DNA of 7,069 nt from an uncultured Clostridia bacterium (lineage in GTDB: Bacteria > Bacillota > Clostridia > Christensenellales > Borkfalkiaceae). Below the pieces are notes generated by a model. The model saw nothing but the letters and a program-made list of their open reading frames with translations, did not search any database and was not told the DNA's origin. Positions 1-6,567 of this stretch are shown in pieces. Location of the stretch: assembly GCA_944376035.1 (NCBI GenBank), contig CALWBJ010000154.1:1-7069 (forward strand). Reading direction: 5' to 3'. Both the position numbers and the translations under genes were made by a program. The number at the start of each line of letters is the position of its first letter. Position 1 is the stretch's first letter.

Positions 1-29
1 TGGAGTTCAGACGTGTGCTCTTCCGATCT
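1..29 (+). other. Illumina adapter remnant (not biological)
   Basis: The first 29 bases, starting TGGAGTTCAGACGTG and ending CTCTTCCGATCT, match from memory the 3' end of the standard Illumina TruSeq read-2 adapter. The match runs exactly to the adapter's CCGATCT end, after which ordinary AT-rich genomic sequence begins at base 30. This is untrimmed library sequence assembled onto a contig end. It means base 30 is the true left limit of the biological sequence and that the bases next to it may rest on low coverage. Confidence 0.97.
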
Positions 30-112
30 CAATTGATTTCTGAATCTGTTTTTTGTTTACACTAAACTATTCTGAATCTCTTTATTTTTTACTTATATAA
101 CATGTTGATTTT
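30..112. other. AT-rich region downstream of the oxidoreductase gene, with palindrome and direct repeats
   Basis: This is the short non-coding stretch between the oxidoreductase stop codon and the adapter. It contains two copies of TTCTGAATCT (38-47 and 70-79, 32 bases apart) on either side of a small inverted repeat, GTTTA-CAC-TAAAC (55-67). No stem followed by a T-run is visible in the minus direction, so no terminator for the oxidoreductase gene can be called. The repeats could be part of a control region for a further gene beyond the contig end, but this is only a guess. Confidence 0.4.
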
Positions 113-1435
113 TTATTTCCTGTATTTTTCCAAATTTACGACAGTCGCGTTTAATCTGCTTTCTTCTGCCGCATAAACTATAAAATGTCCGTTTACGGAA
201 TCCTCTATTACGGTCATGGATCTTGAAGTATCTGCTCCATTTAAAAATTTGACCAAATCTTGCATTATGTAATAATCTCCGCCGTAATGTCCTGTTACGG
301 AATTATTTCCTTCGGATAAATCTGTATCCAACAAAATCTCTTTATCGGTATAGTAATCTTCGTCTCTTCTGTATTTATTGTTTACCGCCTGTTTATTAAA
401 CTTTCTGAAAATTATTTTGTTGTCTTCTATATAACCTAATACTTCTCCGTATTCACAAATTATATGTATATGTCGTCCCGCTCTGCTGGCGCCACCTACC
501 ATATTCAGAGTGGCTATTGAACCGTTTGCGAAATTCACGGATACACACTGACGGTCTACTATATCCATATCAGTTTTATAAACACATTTTCCGTACTCGT
601 TTTTAGTTAAAAATTCCTTTTTTTCTTCTTCGGTTATTTCATCCTCAGCCTTGTTGATTTCTGCCCATGTGTATTGCGGACAGCAATCCATTTTAAGTTC
701 AAATTTATATGCGTCAAAAATACATCTGTCTTTTACGGGACAGTCCTTGCAAAATTCTGTTGAGCCTTCGGGAGCGTTTTCAGGACAATAAAAAGCTCTG
801 CTTCCGAAACTGGAAACTTTTGTCGGAACGGTAATGTTATTAAGCCAACACATCAAATCAGTATCGTGACAGCATTTTGCAAGCAGAAGTCCCGACCCGC
901 ACTCTTTCTCGCTTCTCCATTTTCCGCGAACATAAGCATTTACAAAATGACCGTGCCAGACATGTTCATTTAACTGCATATCCATAATCCTGCCAATTTC
1001 GCCTGAATCTATTATTTCTTTTACTTTCCTGTTAAAAGGCGTATATCTCAGCACGTGGCATACAATAACTTTACAGTCGTTTTTCTTTGCGGCGCCAAGA
1101 ATATCTAACAACTCCTCGGGTTTTGCAGTTACGGGTTTTTCCAAAAGAATATTATAACCTTTTTTAAGCAACGCCATCGCGGTAGGATAATGTTGATCGT
1201 CCATAGTTCCGTTGATTACTACATCGCATTTTATATTTTTTGACAAAAAATCTTCAAGGCTCAGAAAAAGTTGTCCTTCGGTAAGAGAAAATCTTTGTTT
1301 TGCCCGTTCCAACTTAAAAGGGTTTATGTCAATGGCGGCAATAATTTCAAGTTCTTCCGGTTTTTTCAGCGAATATTCGGCATATCTCGTACTTCTTTCT
1401 CCACAACTCAACATAACTGCTTTCAGTTTTCTCAT
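113..1435 (-). CDS. Gfo/Idh/MocA-family NAD(P)-dependent oxidoreductase
   Basis: A 440-residue cytosolic dehydrogenase of the glucose-fructose oxidoreductase / inositol dehydrogenase family. These enzymes oxidise or reduce sugars, cyclitols and derivatives with a bound nicotinamide cofactor. The N-terminal Rossmann fold (about 1-125) has an acidic residue at the end of strand 2 (D36 in AAIDI), which in this family favours NAD. The family EKP motif is at 99-101 with the conserved K100. The C-terminal alpha/beta domain carries KCCHDTD at 187-193, where K187 and H190 are the likely active-site residues. The glycine motif near residue 10 is weak (LSCGERS, only G12 kept), and an insertion holds C217, C229, C232 and C238. 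The ATG follows TAAGGAA at good spacing. The gene stands alone behind its own promoter and downstream of an AraC regulator, suggesting inducible carbohydrate catabolism. The substrate cannot be read from the sequence. Confidence 0.93.
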   Translation of the reverse strand: MRKLKAVMLSCGERSTRYAEYSLKKPEELEIIAAIDINPFKLERAKQRFSLTEGQLFLSLEDFLSKNIKCDVVINGTMDDQHYPTAMALLKKGYNILLEKPVTAKPEELLDILGAAKKNDCKVIVCHVLRYTPFNRKVKEIIDSGEIGRIMDMQLNEHVWHGHFVNAYVRGKWRSEKECGSGLLLAKCCHDTDLMCWLNNITVPTKVSSFGSRAFYCPENAPEGSTEFCKDCPVKDRCIFDAYKFELKMDCCPQYTWAEINKAEDEITEEEKKEFLTKNEYGKCVYKTDMDIVDRQCVSVNFANGSIATLNMVGGASRAGRHIHIICEYGEVLGYIEDNKIIFRKFNKQAVNNKYRRDEDYYTDKEILLDTDLSEGNNSVTGHYGGDYYIMQDLVKFLNGADTSRSMTVIEDSVNGHFIVYAAEESRLNATVVNLEKYRK

Positions 1436-1443
1436 ATTTTCAC

Positions 1444-1450
1444 TTCCTTA
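1444..1450 (-). promoter_or_regulatory. Ribosome binding site of the oxidoreductase gene
   Basis: On the minus strand, TAAGGAA lies 8 bases before the ATG at 1435. It is a good purine-rich Shine-Dalgarno and supports this start. No other in-frame start codon in the leader has a comparable site. Confidence 0.7.
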
Positions 1451-1532
1451 TAAATTTATTTTTTCCAATAAATACTTACTTATTTTCTTGATTTTACGAT
1501 TAGCCACAGCGTTTATATAAAATATTATAAAA

Positions 1533-1562
1533 ATTTTACAATATACTTTGTCGTTCTGTCAA
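1533..1562 (-). promoter_or_regulatory. Sigma-A-type promoter for the oxidoreductase gene
   Basis: The minus strand has a perfect -35 box TTGACA (1557-1562) and a -10 box TAAAAT (1533-1538, five of six consensus bases) with an 18-base spacer. A perfect TATAAT also occurs a little further on (1524-1529) but lies too far from this -35 box. A start near 1526 would give a leader of about 90 bases. The location just after the upstream gene's terminator makes an independent transcript likely. Confidence 0.55.
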
Positions 1563-1690
1563 TTCTCTTTTTTTATACGAGACTGTCATTATTATCGATT
1601 TTTTATTTTCTCATTTTTTATTTTTATACTTTCGTCTCTTTCAGAGATTTTATCGGTATCAGCGCCAAACTTTTCGTTTTTATTTAAAGA

Positions 1691-1732
1691 TAAAACATCT
1701 CCGACCGAAACTTGAAGTTTCGGTCGGAGATG
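1691..1732 (-). terminator. Rho-independent terminator after the AraC-family gene
   Basis: A perfect 17-bp inverted repeat (arms 1696-1712 and 1716-1732, loop of three bases, or five if the innermost pair is open) has a GC-rich core, CCGACCGAAA. On the minus strand it is followed by TTTTATCTTT, the U-tract of an intrinsic terminator. On the plus strand it is followed by an A-run, so it works only for minus-strand transcripts. It lies about 130 bases after the regulator's stop codon and separates that transcript from the oxidoreductase gene. Confidence 0.88.
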
Positions 1733-1864
1733 AAAAAATTTCTATAAAAATTTTTAATTACAGATTTATTTACAGAATAATATTTAACAGAATATAAATT
1801 TTAAGTTTTAAATTATCGCATATTAGGCAGTATATTCATAAATTCATCGTAAAATCAATAAATT

Positions 1865-2656
1865 TTATATTTTAAAATTTTTCTTTGCTCTGTAAAAGGC
1901 GGATATACTGTTGAATCCAGCCTCTTCGGCTATCTTTTCGTTTGTTTTGTCGGTAGTCTGACTAAGCCTCATAGCCTCTCTCATTCTAATTGTATTCAAA
2001 TACGATTTAAAACTTTCCCCCACGGTTTCTTTAAATATTACCGAAAAGTACGCAACAGAATATCCCATTTTATCGGCAACGGTTTTAAGCGTCAGATTTT
2101 CATTGTAATGCTCCTGAATAAAATTTGTTATACTCTGAAAAAGGAATTTCCGAAGTTCTTTTTCGTCAAGTTCAAAGAGTTGATAATTTTCAACAAGCGT
2201 CCCTAAAATAATATTCATCCAGCCCACGTTAAACAGTACATCATCATGACCTTTATTAAACCAATTTTCAAAATAATTTCTTATTTTTTCATTACATTCG
2301 GATTTATCAAGCAGATTGGGAAATATTTTTGTCTTATTACGAATGTTAAAGTCTTTAAGATAAAAATCGTTGGCTGAAATTATGTAGGCATGAAGATCGG
2401 ATGATGTATTTTTGTAATAATGATGCTCAAATTTATTTACGAAAAAAACAGAATTTTCTATGCCGTGAAATTCTTTTCCGTTACAAACAAGATCCGCTTG
2501 ACCTTTTAAAATATAAATAATTTCGAATCTGTTATGAAAATGTGGTATGGGAGAAAGAAAAGAGCCTTCTTCCATATAAACAAACGCCTGTTCGGGAGAC
2601 GCCGCTTTTTCATAATAACTTTTAATCTTCTGCATATTTTTAACTGACTTTCCCAT
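1865..2656 (-). CDS. AraC/XylS-family transcriptional regulator with cupin sensor domain
   Basis: A 263-residue DNA-binding regulator. The N-terminal half is a cupin-like ligand-binding barrel, recognisable from PHFHNRFEIIYILKG at 38-52 (H39, H41 and E45 are typical cupin positions). The C-terminal half is the AraC double helix-turn-helix: first HTH about 188-215 (LTLKTVADKMGYS), linker helix around 220-232, second HTH about 238-261 (EKIAEEAGFNS). Members usually activate sugar-use genes on binding a carbohydrate, and the neighbouring oxidoreductase is the obvious candidate target. The protein stops at AKKNFKI, right after the second recognition helix, and lacks the usual GxSPxxYR tail. No continuation is visible in another frame, so this seems to be its real end. 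The start is uncertain: ATG 2656 has no clear Shine-Dalgarno, and M8 (2635) has GGGAAAG at somewhat long spacing. Confidence 0.92.
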   Translation of the reverse strand: MGKSVKNMQKIKSYYEKAASPEQAFVYMEEGSFLSPIPHFHNRFEIIYILKGQADLVCNGKEFHGIENSVFFVNKFEHHYYKNTSSDLHAYIISANDFYLKDFNIRNKTKIFPNLLDKSECNEKIRNYFENWFNKGHDDVLFNVGWMNIILGTLVENYQLFELDEKELRKFLFQSITNFIQEHYNENLTLKTVADKMGYSVAYFSVIFKETVGESFKSYLNTIRMREAMRLSQTTDKTNEKIAEEAGFNSISAFYRAKKNFKI

Positions 2657-2680
2657 GACTTTTAAGTTAAAAGCCTGTAT

Positions 2681-2709
2681 TTTATAAAAATTTTACATCG
2701 CTCGGTAAA
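2681..2709 (-). promoter_or_regulatory. Candidate promoter of the AraC-family gene
   Basis: The minus strand shows TTTACC (2704-2709, four of six -35 bases), a 17-base spacer, and TATAAA (2681-2686, five of six -10 bases). Transcription would start near 2674. That leaves a leader of under 20 bases before the ATG at 2656, or about 40 before M8 at 2635; the latter gives more room for ribosome binding. AT-rich DNA produces such matches by chance, so confidence is moderate. Confidence 0.4.
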
Positions 2710-2798
2710 GTTTACATAAATTACCTTTTTTTATTTTTATAAGCAAAAAATTTTTGTGTTTTAATAATTTTAAGTTTTTCAGATAATTAATTGAATAG

Positions 2799-2818
2799 TT
2801 TAAAACAGCGGTTTTAAA
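2799..2818 (-). terminator. Weak hairpin overlapping the end of ysxC, possible terminator
   Basis: The 8-base arms TTTAAAAC (2799-2806) and GTTTTAAA (2811-2818) flank a four-base loop and overlap the ysxC stop codon. The stem is AT-rich, and the following minus-strand sequence (CTATTCAATT) is not a U-run, so it is at best a poor intrinsic terminator. Some transcription of the housekeeping operon may read through into the regulator gene. Confidence 0.22.
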
Positions 2819-3401
2819 GAGTTTTTTTAGTCAAAACATCTTGAATTGCAGACAATATTAAATCTTTTCCCGCGCCCGTAGCCGAAGATGCCGGTATTAT
2901 ATCGGCGGGACCGACTTTAAGTTCGGCGGCAATTTTCGTTATCTGCGGTTTTATCCGGGTTTTACCGAGTTTATCGGCTTTTGTCGCCACGAGCGTAAAA
3001 GGTATAGCATAATGATAAAGATAATTCACCATTGCTTTGTCGTCCTCGGTCGGGTCGTGGCGTATATCCACAAGCGACAGCAGCAACTTTATATTTTCTT
3101 CCGCGATAAAACTTTCCAAAAGATCCGCCCACTTCTTCTTTTCTTCTTTACTGACCTTCGCAAAGCCGTATCCGGGAAGGTCTGCAAGCACAAATTCGCC
3201 GAAATCGAAATAGTTTATAAGCCTTGTACGTCCGGGCGTATCCGAAGTTTTGGCAAGTTTGCCGTTCCCCGCAAGCATATTTATTAAAGAACTCTTCCCG
3301 ACGTTTGATTTTCCCGCAATGGCTATGAGCGGCTTATCGGTCTTAAAAAATTTATTTTTATCCGCTACGCTTAAAATAAATTCGGATTTTTTTATTTTCA
3401 T
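2814..3401 (-). CDS. ysxC: Ribosome biogenesis GTP-binding protein YsxC/EngB
   Basis: A 195-residue cytosolic GTPase of the TrmE-Era-EngA-YihA-Septin-like family, known in Bacillus subtilis and Escherichia coli (YihA) to be needed for late assembly of the 50S ribosomal subunit. All GTPase motifs are visible: G1 GKSNVGKS (30-37), G2 TPGRT (55-59), G3 DLPG (74-77, in the family signature DLPGYGFA), G4 TKAD (140-143) and G5 ASSATG (171-176). Length is normal for the family and the domain is complete. The start ATG lies 14 bases after the lon stop and is preceded by AAAAAGGAT, so the two genes are almost certainly co-transcribed. The lon-ysxC order is the well-known Firmicutes arrangement. The symbol engB is used for the same gene. 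Confidence 0.97.
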   Translation of the reverse strand: MKIKKSEFILSVADKNKFFKTDKPLIAIAGKSNVGKSSLINMLAGNGKLAKTSDTPGRTRLINYFDFGEFVLADLPGYGFAKVSKEEKKKWADLLESFIAEENIKLLLSLVDIRHDPTEDDKAMVNYLYHYAIPFTLVATKADKLGKTRIKPQITKIAAELKVGPADIIPASSATGAGKDLILSAIQDVLTKKTL

Positions 3402-3415
3402 AGTCGAATCCTTTT

Positions 3416-5749
3416 TCAGTGTTTTATGGCTATATCGAACACGGTCTGAATTTCGGATGCCGTAATAAAGTTAATCTTATCCTTTATATCGGCAGGAATT
3501 TCCGATAAATCCTTTTCGTTTTCGGTAGGAATAACCACAGTGTCTATACCCTGGCGATATGCCGCAAGAGTCTTTTCTTTCAGTCCGCCTATGGGTAAAA
3601 CTTTTCCGCGGAGAGTTATTTCTCCCGTCATTGCCACGCTCTTTTTCACGGGTTTATGAGTAAACGCCGAAAGTATTGCCGTTGCCATCGTAATACCCGC
3701 GCTCGGTCCGTCTTTCGGAGTCGCGCCTTCGGGAACGTGAATGTGTATATCGGTAGTTTCAAAAACCTCGTCTTTTATTCCGTATTCCGCGGCGTTGGCT
3801 CTTATATAACTTATAGCCGCACGTGCGGATTCTTTCATAACGTCGCCGAGTTTTCCCGTAAGCAGTATTTCGCCCTTGCCGTGCATGAGGCTTACTTCAA
3901 TGGTCAAAGTAGTGCCGCCAACGCTCGTCCATGCAAGACCCGTGGCTGCGCCGACTTCGTCTTTATCGAGCGAAAGGTCGCGTATGTGTTTCTTAACGCC
4001 GAGGTATGAAGAAATATCGCCTTTATCCACCACCTGCTTTTTAATGCGTTTATGCTCCGCCGCTTTAACGGCAATTTTCCTTATCACACCGCCGATTTCG
4101 CGTTCGAGATTTCTGACTCCCGCTTCCATTGTGTAACTTTCTATAATTTCCCTGACCGCGTCGTCGGTGAAAACAACTTTCTTATCGTTTAGACCGTTCA
4201 GTTCAAGTTGTTTCGGAATAAGATATCTCTTTGCTATTTCCATTTTTTCCTGGTCGGTATAGCCGTTGAGTTCGATTATTTCCATTCTGTCAAGAAGCGG
4301 ATATGGTATGGTGTCTACCGAGTTAGCAGTTGTTATAAACATAACCTTGGAAAGATCATACGGTATCTCCATATACCTGTCGCGGAAAGTGGTGTTCTGC
4401 TCGGGGTCTAAAACCTCTAAGAGAGCGCTCGCGGGGTCTCCGTGCATATCCGAACTCATTTTATCTATCTCGTCCAAAAGAAAAACGGGATTATTAGAAC
4501 CGACGTTTCTTAAAGCATAAATAATACGCCCCGGCATGGCTCCGACGTAAGTGCGGCGGTGTCCGCGGATTTCTGCCTCGTCTTTAACTCCGCCGAGGCT
4601 CATTCTCACAAATTTTCTGTTAAGCGCGCGGGCAATAGACGTTGCGACCGAAGTTTTACCTACTCCGGGCGGCCCTACAAAACAGAGTATAGGTCCTCTT
4701 ATCTTTTTGGTAAGTTGCAGAACGGCTATATACTCCACAATACGTTCTTTTACCTTTTCAAGCCCGAAATGGTCCTTATCCAGAATTGCTTTAGCGTCTT
4801 GCAGGCTCTCGGTGTCGACCGTACACTCGTTAAACGGAAGTTCTTTTATCCAGTCGAGATAGTTGAGTATTATAGAATAATCGGGCGACGAAGGGTTGAT
4901 TTTATCCAGCCTTGCTATTTCTTTAAGCGCCTTTTCTTCAACTTCCTTGGGAAGATTTTTATCTTTTATCTGTTTAACGAGTTCCTCTCCCTCGTCAGGG
5001 TCTTCGCCAAGTTCCGAGTGAATGGCTTTTAACTGTTCGCGAAGATAAAATTCTTTCTGACTTTTATCTATGCTCTGACGAACTTTTGAGGTTATCTTTT
5101 TTTCTATTTTGGCTATTTCCAGTTCTTTCGTAACCAGATTTTCAAACGCGCGCAGTCTTTCAATCGTATCGTCAATTTCCAGAATACGCTGAATATCGTT
5201 ATCCTTAAAAGGCATAACGGCAAGCGCACCGTCCACAAAGTCGTTAGGGTCTTTGTGCTCGGTAATGGTCATTATCATTTCCTGTGTAAGCCGCTTGTCG
5301 AAAAGAGTATATTCGTAAAACGCGCGCTTTGCGACGCGGAAATACGCCTCGGTTTCTTCTTCAAACGCGGCAGTACGGTAAAACAACTCCTCTACGCTGA
5401 CTGTAAAGTTATCCTTTATATCGACAAAATCGAGTATGCGCGCACGGTACATCGCGAATACGCTTACTTTAAGGTTATTGTTCTGAGTCTTTATTACCTG
5501 CTTTATTTTAACGACAACGCCGATTTTACAAACGTCGTTTTTCTTTGGCGCGTCGATAAGCGCGTTTTTCTGCGCGGAAATGAACATCTCGGAATTGTTT
5601 TCGTCCATTGCTTTATTCACCGCGCTGACCGATATGGGACGCCCTACGTCAAACGTACAGTAACTGCCGGGAAGCAATACCTTGCCTCTGAGCGCCACCA
5701 TTGTAAGAGTTTTTATATTTTTAACAGGATCGAGTATTATTTCTTCCAT
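3416..5749 (-). CDS. lon: ATP-dependent protease La (LonA)
   Basis: A 777-residue soluble AAA+ serine protease that works as a homohexamer and degrades misfolded and regulatory proteins. The domains are in order: N-terminal LON substrate-binding domain (about 7-200), a coiled helical region, the ATPase with Walker A GPPGVGKT (359-366), Walker B FLLDEIDK (423-430), sensor-1 N476 and arginine finger R488. The C-terminal protease domain has the Ser-Lys dyad S683 (in DGPSAG) and K726 (in GGLKEK), 43 residues apart as in E. coli Lon. Length is typical of bacterial LonA. A longer frame could begin at TTG 5767, but the ATG at 5749 sits 5 bases after a perfect AAGGAGG, so I place the start there. It lies 14 bases after the HAD gene and 14 bases before ysxC, in one operon. 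No heat-shock operator is visible in the short upstream gap. Confidence 0.97.
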   Translation of the reverse strand: MEEIILDPVKNIKTLTMVALRGKVLLPGSYCTFDVGRPISVSAVNKAMDENNSEMFISAQKNALIDAPKKNDVCKIGVVVKIKQVIKTQNNNLKVSVFAMYRARILDFVDIKDNFTVSVEELFYRTAAFEEETEAYFRVAKRAFYEYTLFDKRLTQEMIMTITEHKDPNDFVDGALAVMPFKDNDIQRILEIDDTIERLRAFENLVTKELEIAKIEKKITSKVRQSIDKSQKEFYLREQLKAIHSELGEDPDEGEELVKQIKDKNLPKEVEEKALKEIARLDKINPSSPDYSIILNYLDWIKELPFNECTVDTESLQDAKAILDKDHFGLEKVKERIVEYIAVLQLTKKIRGPILCFVGPPGVGKTSVATSIARALNRKFVRMSLGGVKDEAEIRGHRRTYVGAMPGRIIYALRNVGSNNPVFLLDEIDKMSSDMHGDPASALLEVLDPEQNTTFRDRYMEIPYDLSKVMFITTANSVDTIPYPLLDRMEIIELNGYTDQEKMEIAKRYLIPKQLELNGLNDKKVVFTDDAVREIIESYTMEAGVRNLEREIGGVIRKIAVKAAEHKRIKKQVVDKGDISSYLGVKKHIRDLSLDKDEVGAATGLAWTSVGGTTLTIEVSLMHGKGEILLTGKLGDVMKESARAAISYIRANAAEYGIKDEVFETTDIHIHVPEGATPKDGPSAGITMATAILSAFTHKPVKKSVAMTGEITLRGKVLPIGGLKEKTLAAYRQGIDTVVIPTENEKDLSEIPADIKDKINFITASEIQTVFDIAIKH

Positions 5750-5754
5750 AAATT

Positions 5755-5761
5755 CCTCCTT
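5755..5761 (-). promoter_or_regulatory. Ribosome binding site that decides the lon start
   Basis: AAGGAGG on the minus strand, a full anti-16S match, ends 5 bases before ATG 5749. It lies inside the six extra codons that a TTG start at 5767 would add, so the upstream start is very unlikely. The site directly follows the TGA of the preceding gene, which fits translational coupling. Confidence 0.85.
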
Positions 5762-5763
5762 CG

Positions 5764-6567
5764 TCAAAGACAGTATTTTTCAAGCAAAGTTTTCACGGGA
5801 TTATCTTTGAACGCCACCGTGATTTCGTCTGCGACTGCTTTGAGTTCTTCTCTCGCGTCGCCTACCGCGACGCCGTGCCATTCGCCTTTTAATAGTTCTA
5901 TGTCGTTGGTGCTGTCTCCGACGGCAATGATTTTTTCAAAAGGTATTTTATAGTAATCGGATAAAAATTTTACGGCAAAGCCCTTACTGCACTCGGGATT
6001 TATTATCTCCACGAGTTGCGGAGCGCCGTTATTTACTATAAGTTTTCCGCCGTATTCATCTGAAAACTTTTTTGTGATTACCGCGGCAATTTCGGGGTCG
6101 CACATAGCCCCTACTTTCTGTACTTTTTTGCCGCATTTTTTAATATAATCTGCGAGATTTTCAACCTTATTTGCCCCGACGTTTACGGCTTTAAGGTAAT
6201 AATCGAGATATTGAGAACCTTCATCGTAAAACATAACGTCGTCAATATCCGCTATGGTCTGAACATTTTCTTTTTTAAGTTTATCAGCCGCTTCGGCGGC
6301 AATTAAGGGATCAAGACCTCCTTCAAAAAGAGTTTTACCCGTTTCGACGTCGTTAATAAGCGCGCCCTGATAGGATATCACAAGCCCTTTAAGGTCGTAT
6401 TTTAAACATATCCTTCTTATGGATTCAAACATTCTGCCCGTTCAGATAACGAATTTACCGCCTTTTTCAATGTATTTTTTAACCGCGGCAACCGTTTCCG
6501 CGTTTATGTTACCCGGCGCAATGCCGAGCGTACCGTCAAAATCCGAAACAAACAAATCGTATTTCAT
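5764..6567 (-). pseudogene. Cof-type HAD phosphatase gene interrupted by one in-frame TGA
   Basis: Read from ATG 6567, this is a complete 267-codon Cof/IIB-type haloacid dehalogenase-like hydrolase except for TGA at codon 42. Such enzymes dephosphorylate sugar phosphates, flavins and other small metabolites with Mg2+. Motif I is DFDGT (D9 nucleophile, D11 acid/base). Motif II is TGR at 43-45, directly after the TGA. The cap follows (ISYQGALI region), then K195 of motif III, and GDSTND with D218 and D222 (motif IV). Family members usually have Cys, Ser or Ala at the TGA position. The start is strongly supported: AAGGA lies 5 bases upstream and the ATG overlaps the uvrC stop as ATGA. The downstream open frame from M46 (6432) gives 222 residues without the nucleophile and has no good ribosome binding site, so it would not be an active phosphatase. 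No other lesion is visible, so loss is recent, a sequence error, or recoding. Confidence 0.85.
6442..6444 (-). other. In-frame TGA codon within the HAD gene (codon 42)
   Basis: The frame reads K-F-V-I-TGA-T-G-R-M. Sense codons one base away include TCA (Ser) and TGT/TGC (Cys), both residues seen at this site in the family. The only nearby fold downstream is a 4-bp ATCC/GGAT stem with loop ATAAGAA; it lacks the GU typical of a bacterial selenocysteine insertion element. TGA acts as a normal stop for uvrC, the HAD gene itself and lon. Confidence 0.9.

Larger units (their letters stand above)
1436..1864. other. 429-base AT-rich intergenic region between the AraC regulator and the oxidoreductase
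   Basis: No convincing open frame or structured RNA is visible on either strand. From right to left it holds the 3' untranslated region of the araC-type gene (three ACAGA motifs near 1760, 1772 and 1787), a strong terminator hairpin (1696-1732), a low-complexity T-rich/A-rich stretch, then a promoter (1533-1562) and a leader of about 90 bases for the oxidoreductase. Between terminator and promoter there is a small inverted repeat, TCTCT-TTC-AGAGA (1635-1647). A 9-base direct repeat, GTATAAAAA on the minus strand, occurs at 1621-1629 and 1570-1578. Both are possible regulator sites but short enough to be chance in such AT-rich DNA. Confidence 0.6.

Noticed and set aside
1212..1520. Plus-strand open frame with a hydrophobic stretch running from the oxidoreductase start into the spacer
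   Set aside because: It is mostly the complement of the oxidoreductase N-terminus, and its hydrophobicity comes from reading AT-rich complement. No ribosome binding site or homology is visible.
1565..1630. T-rich low-complexity stretch as a terminator or regulatory RNA
   Set aside because: It has no stem of useful stability beside the T-runs on either strand; it is ordinary AT-rich spacer.
1800..1867. Frameshift at the end of the AraC-family gene
   Set aside because: Reading on past the stop in all three frames gives no GxSPxxYR-like tail, so there is no evidence for a lost extension.
4559..5953. Long plus-strand open frames opposite lon and the HAD gene
   Set aside because: They are antisense to well-conserved coding sequence, have basic Cys- and Tyr-rich compositions typical of shadow frames, and show no recognisable domain or ribosome binding site.
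5764..6432. A complete 222-residue HAD protein starting at M46
   Set aside because: It lacks motif I with the nucleophilic Asp and has no good ribosome binding site; the upstream in-frame codons clearly encode the missing domain start.
6385..6441. Selenocysteine insertion element after the in-frame TGA
   Set aside because: Only a 4-bp ATCC/GGAT stem with loop ATAAGAA is visible; it is too short and lacks the GU loop feature. Not strong enough to call, though a folding search would be fairer.
6442..6444. TGA reassigned to a sense codon (Trp or Gly) in this organism
   Set aside because: TGA ends uvrC, the HAD gene and lon exactly at their expected C-termini and next to the following gene's start; no other in-frame TGA occurs in any gene here, and Trp is written TGG.
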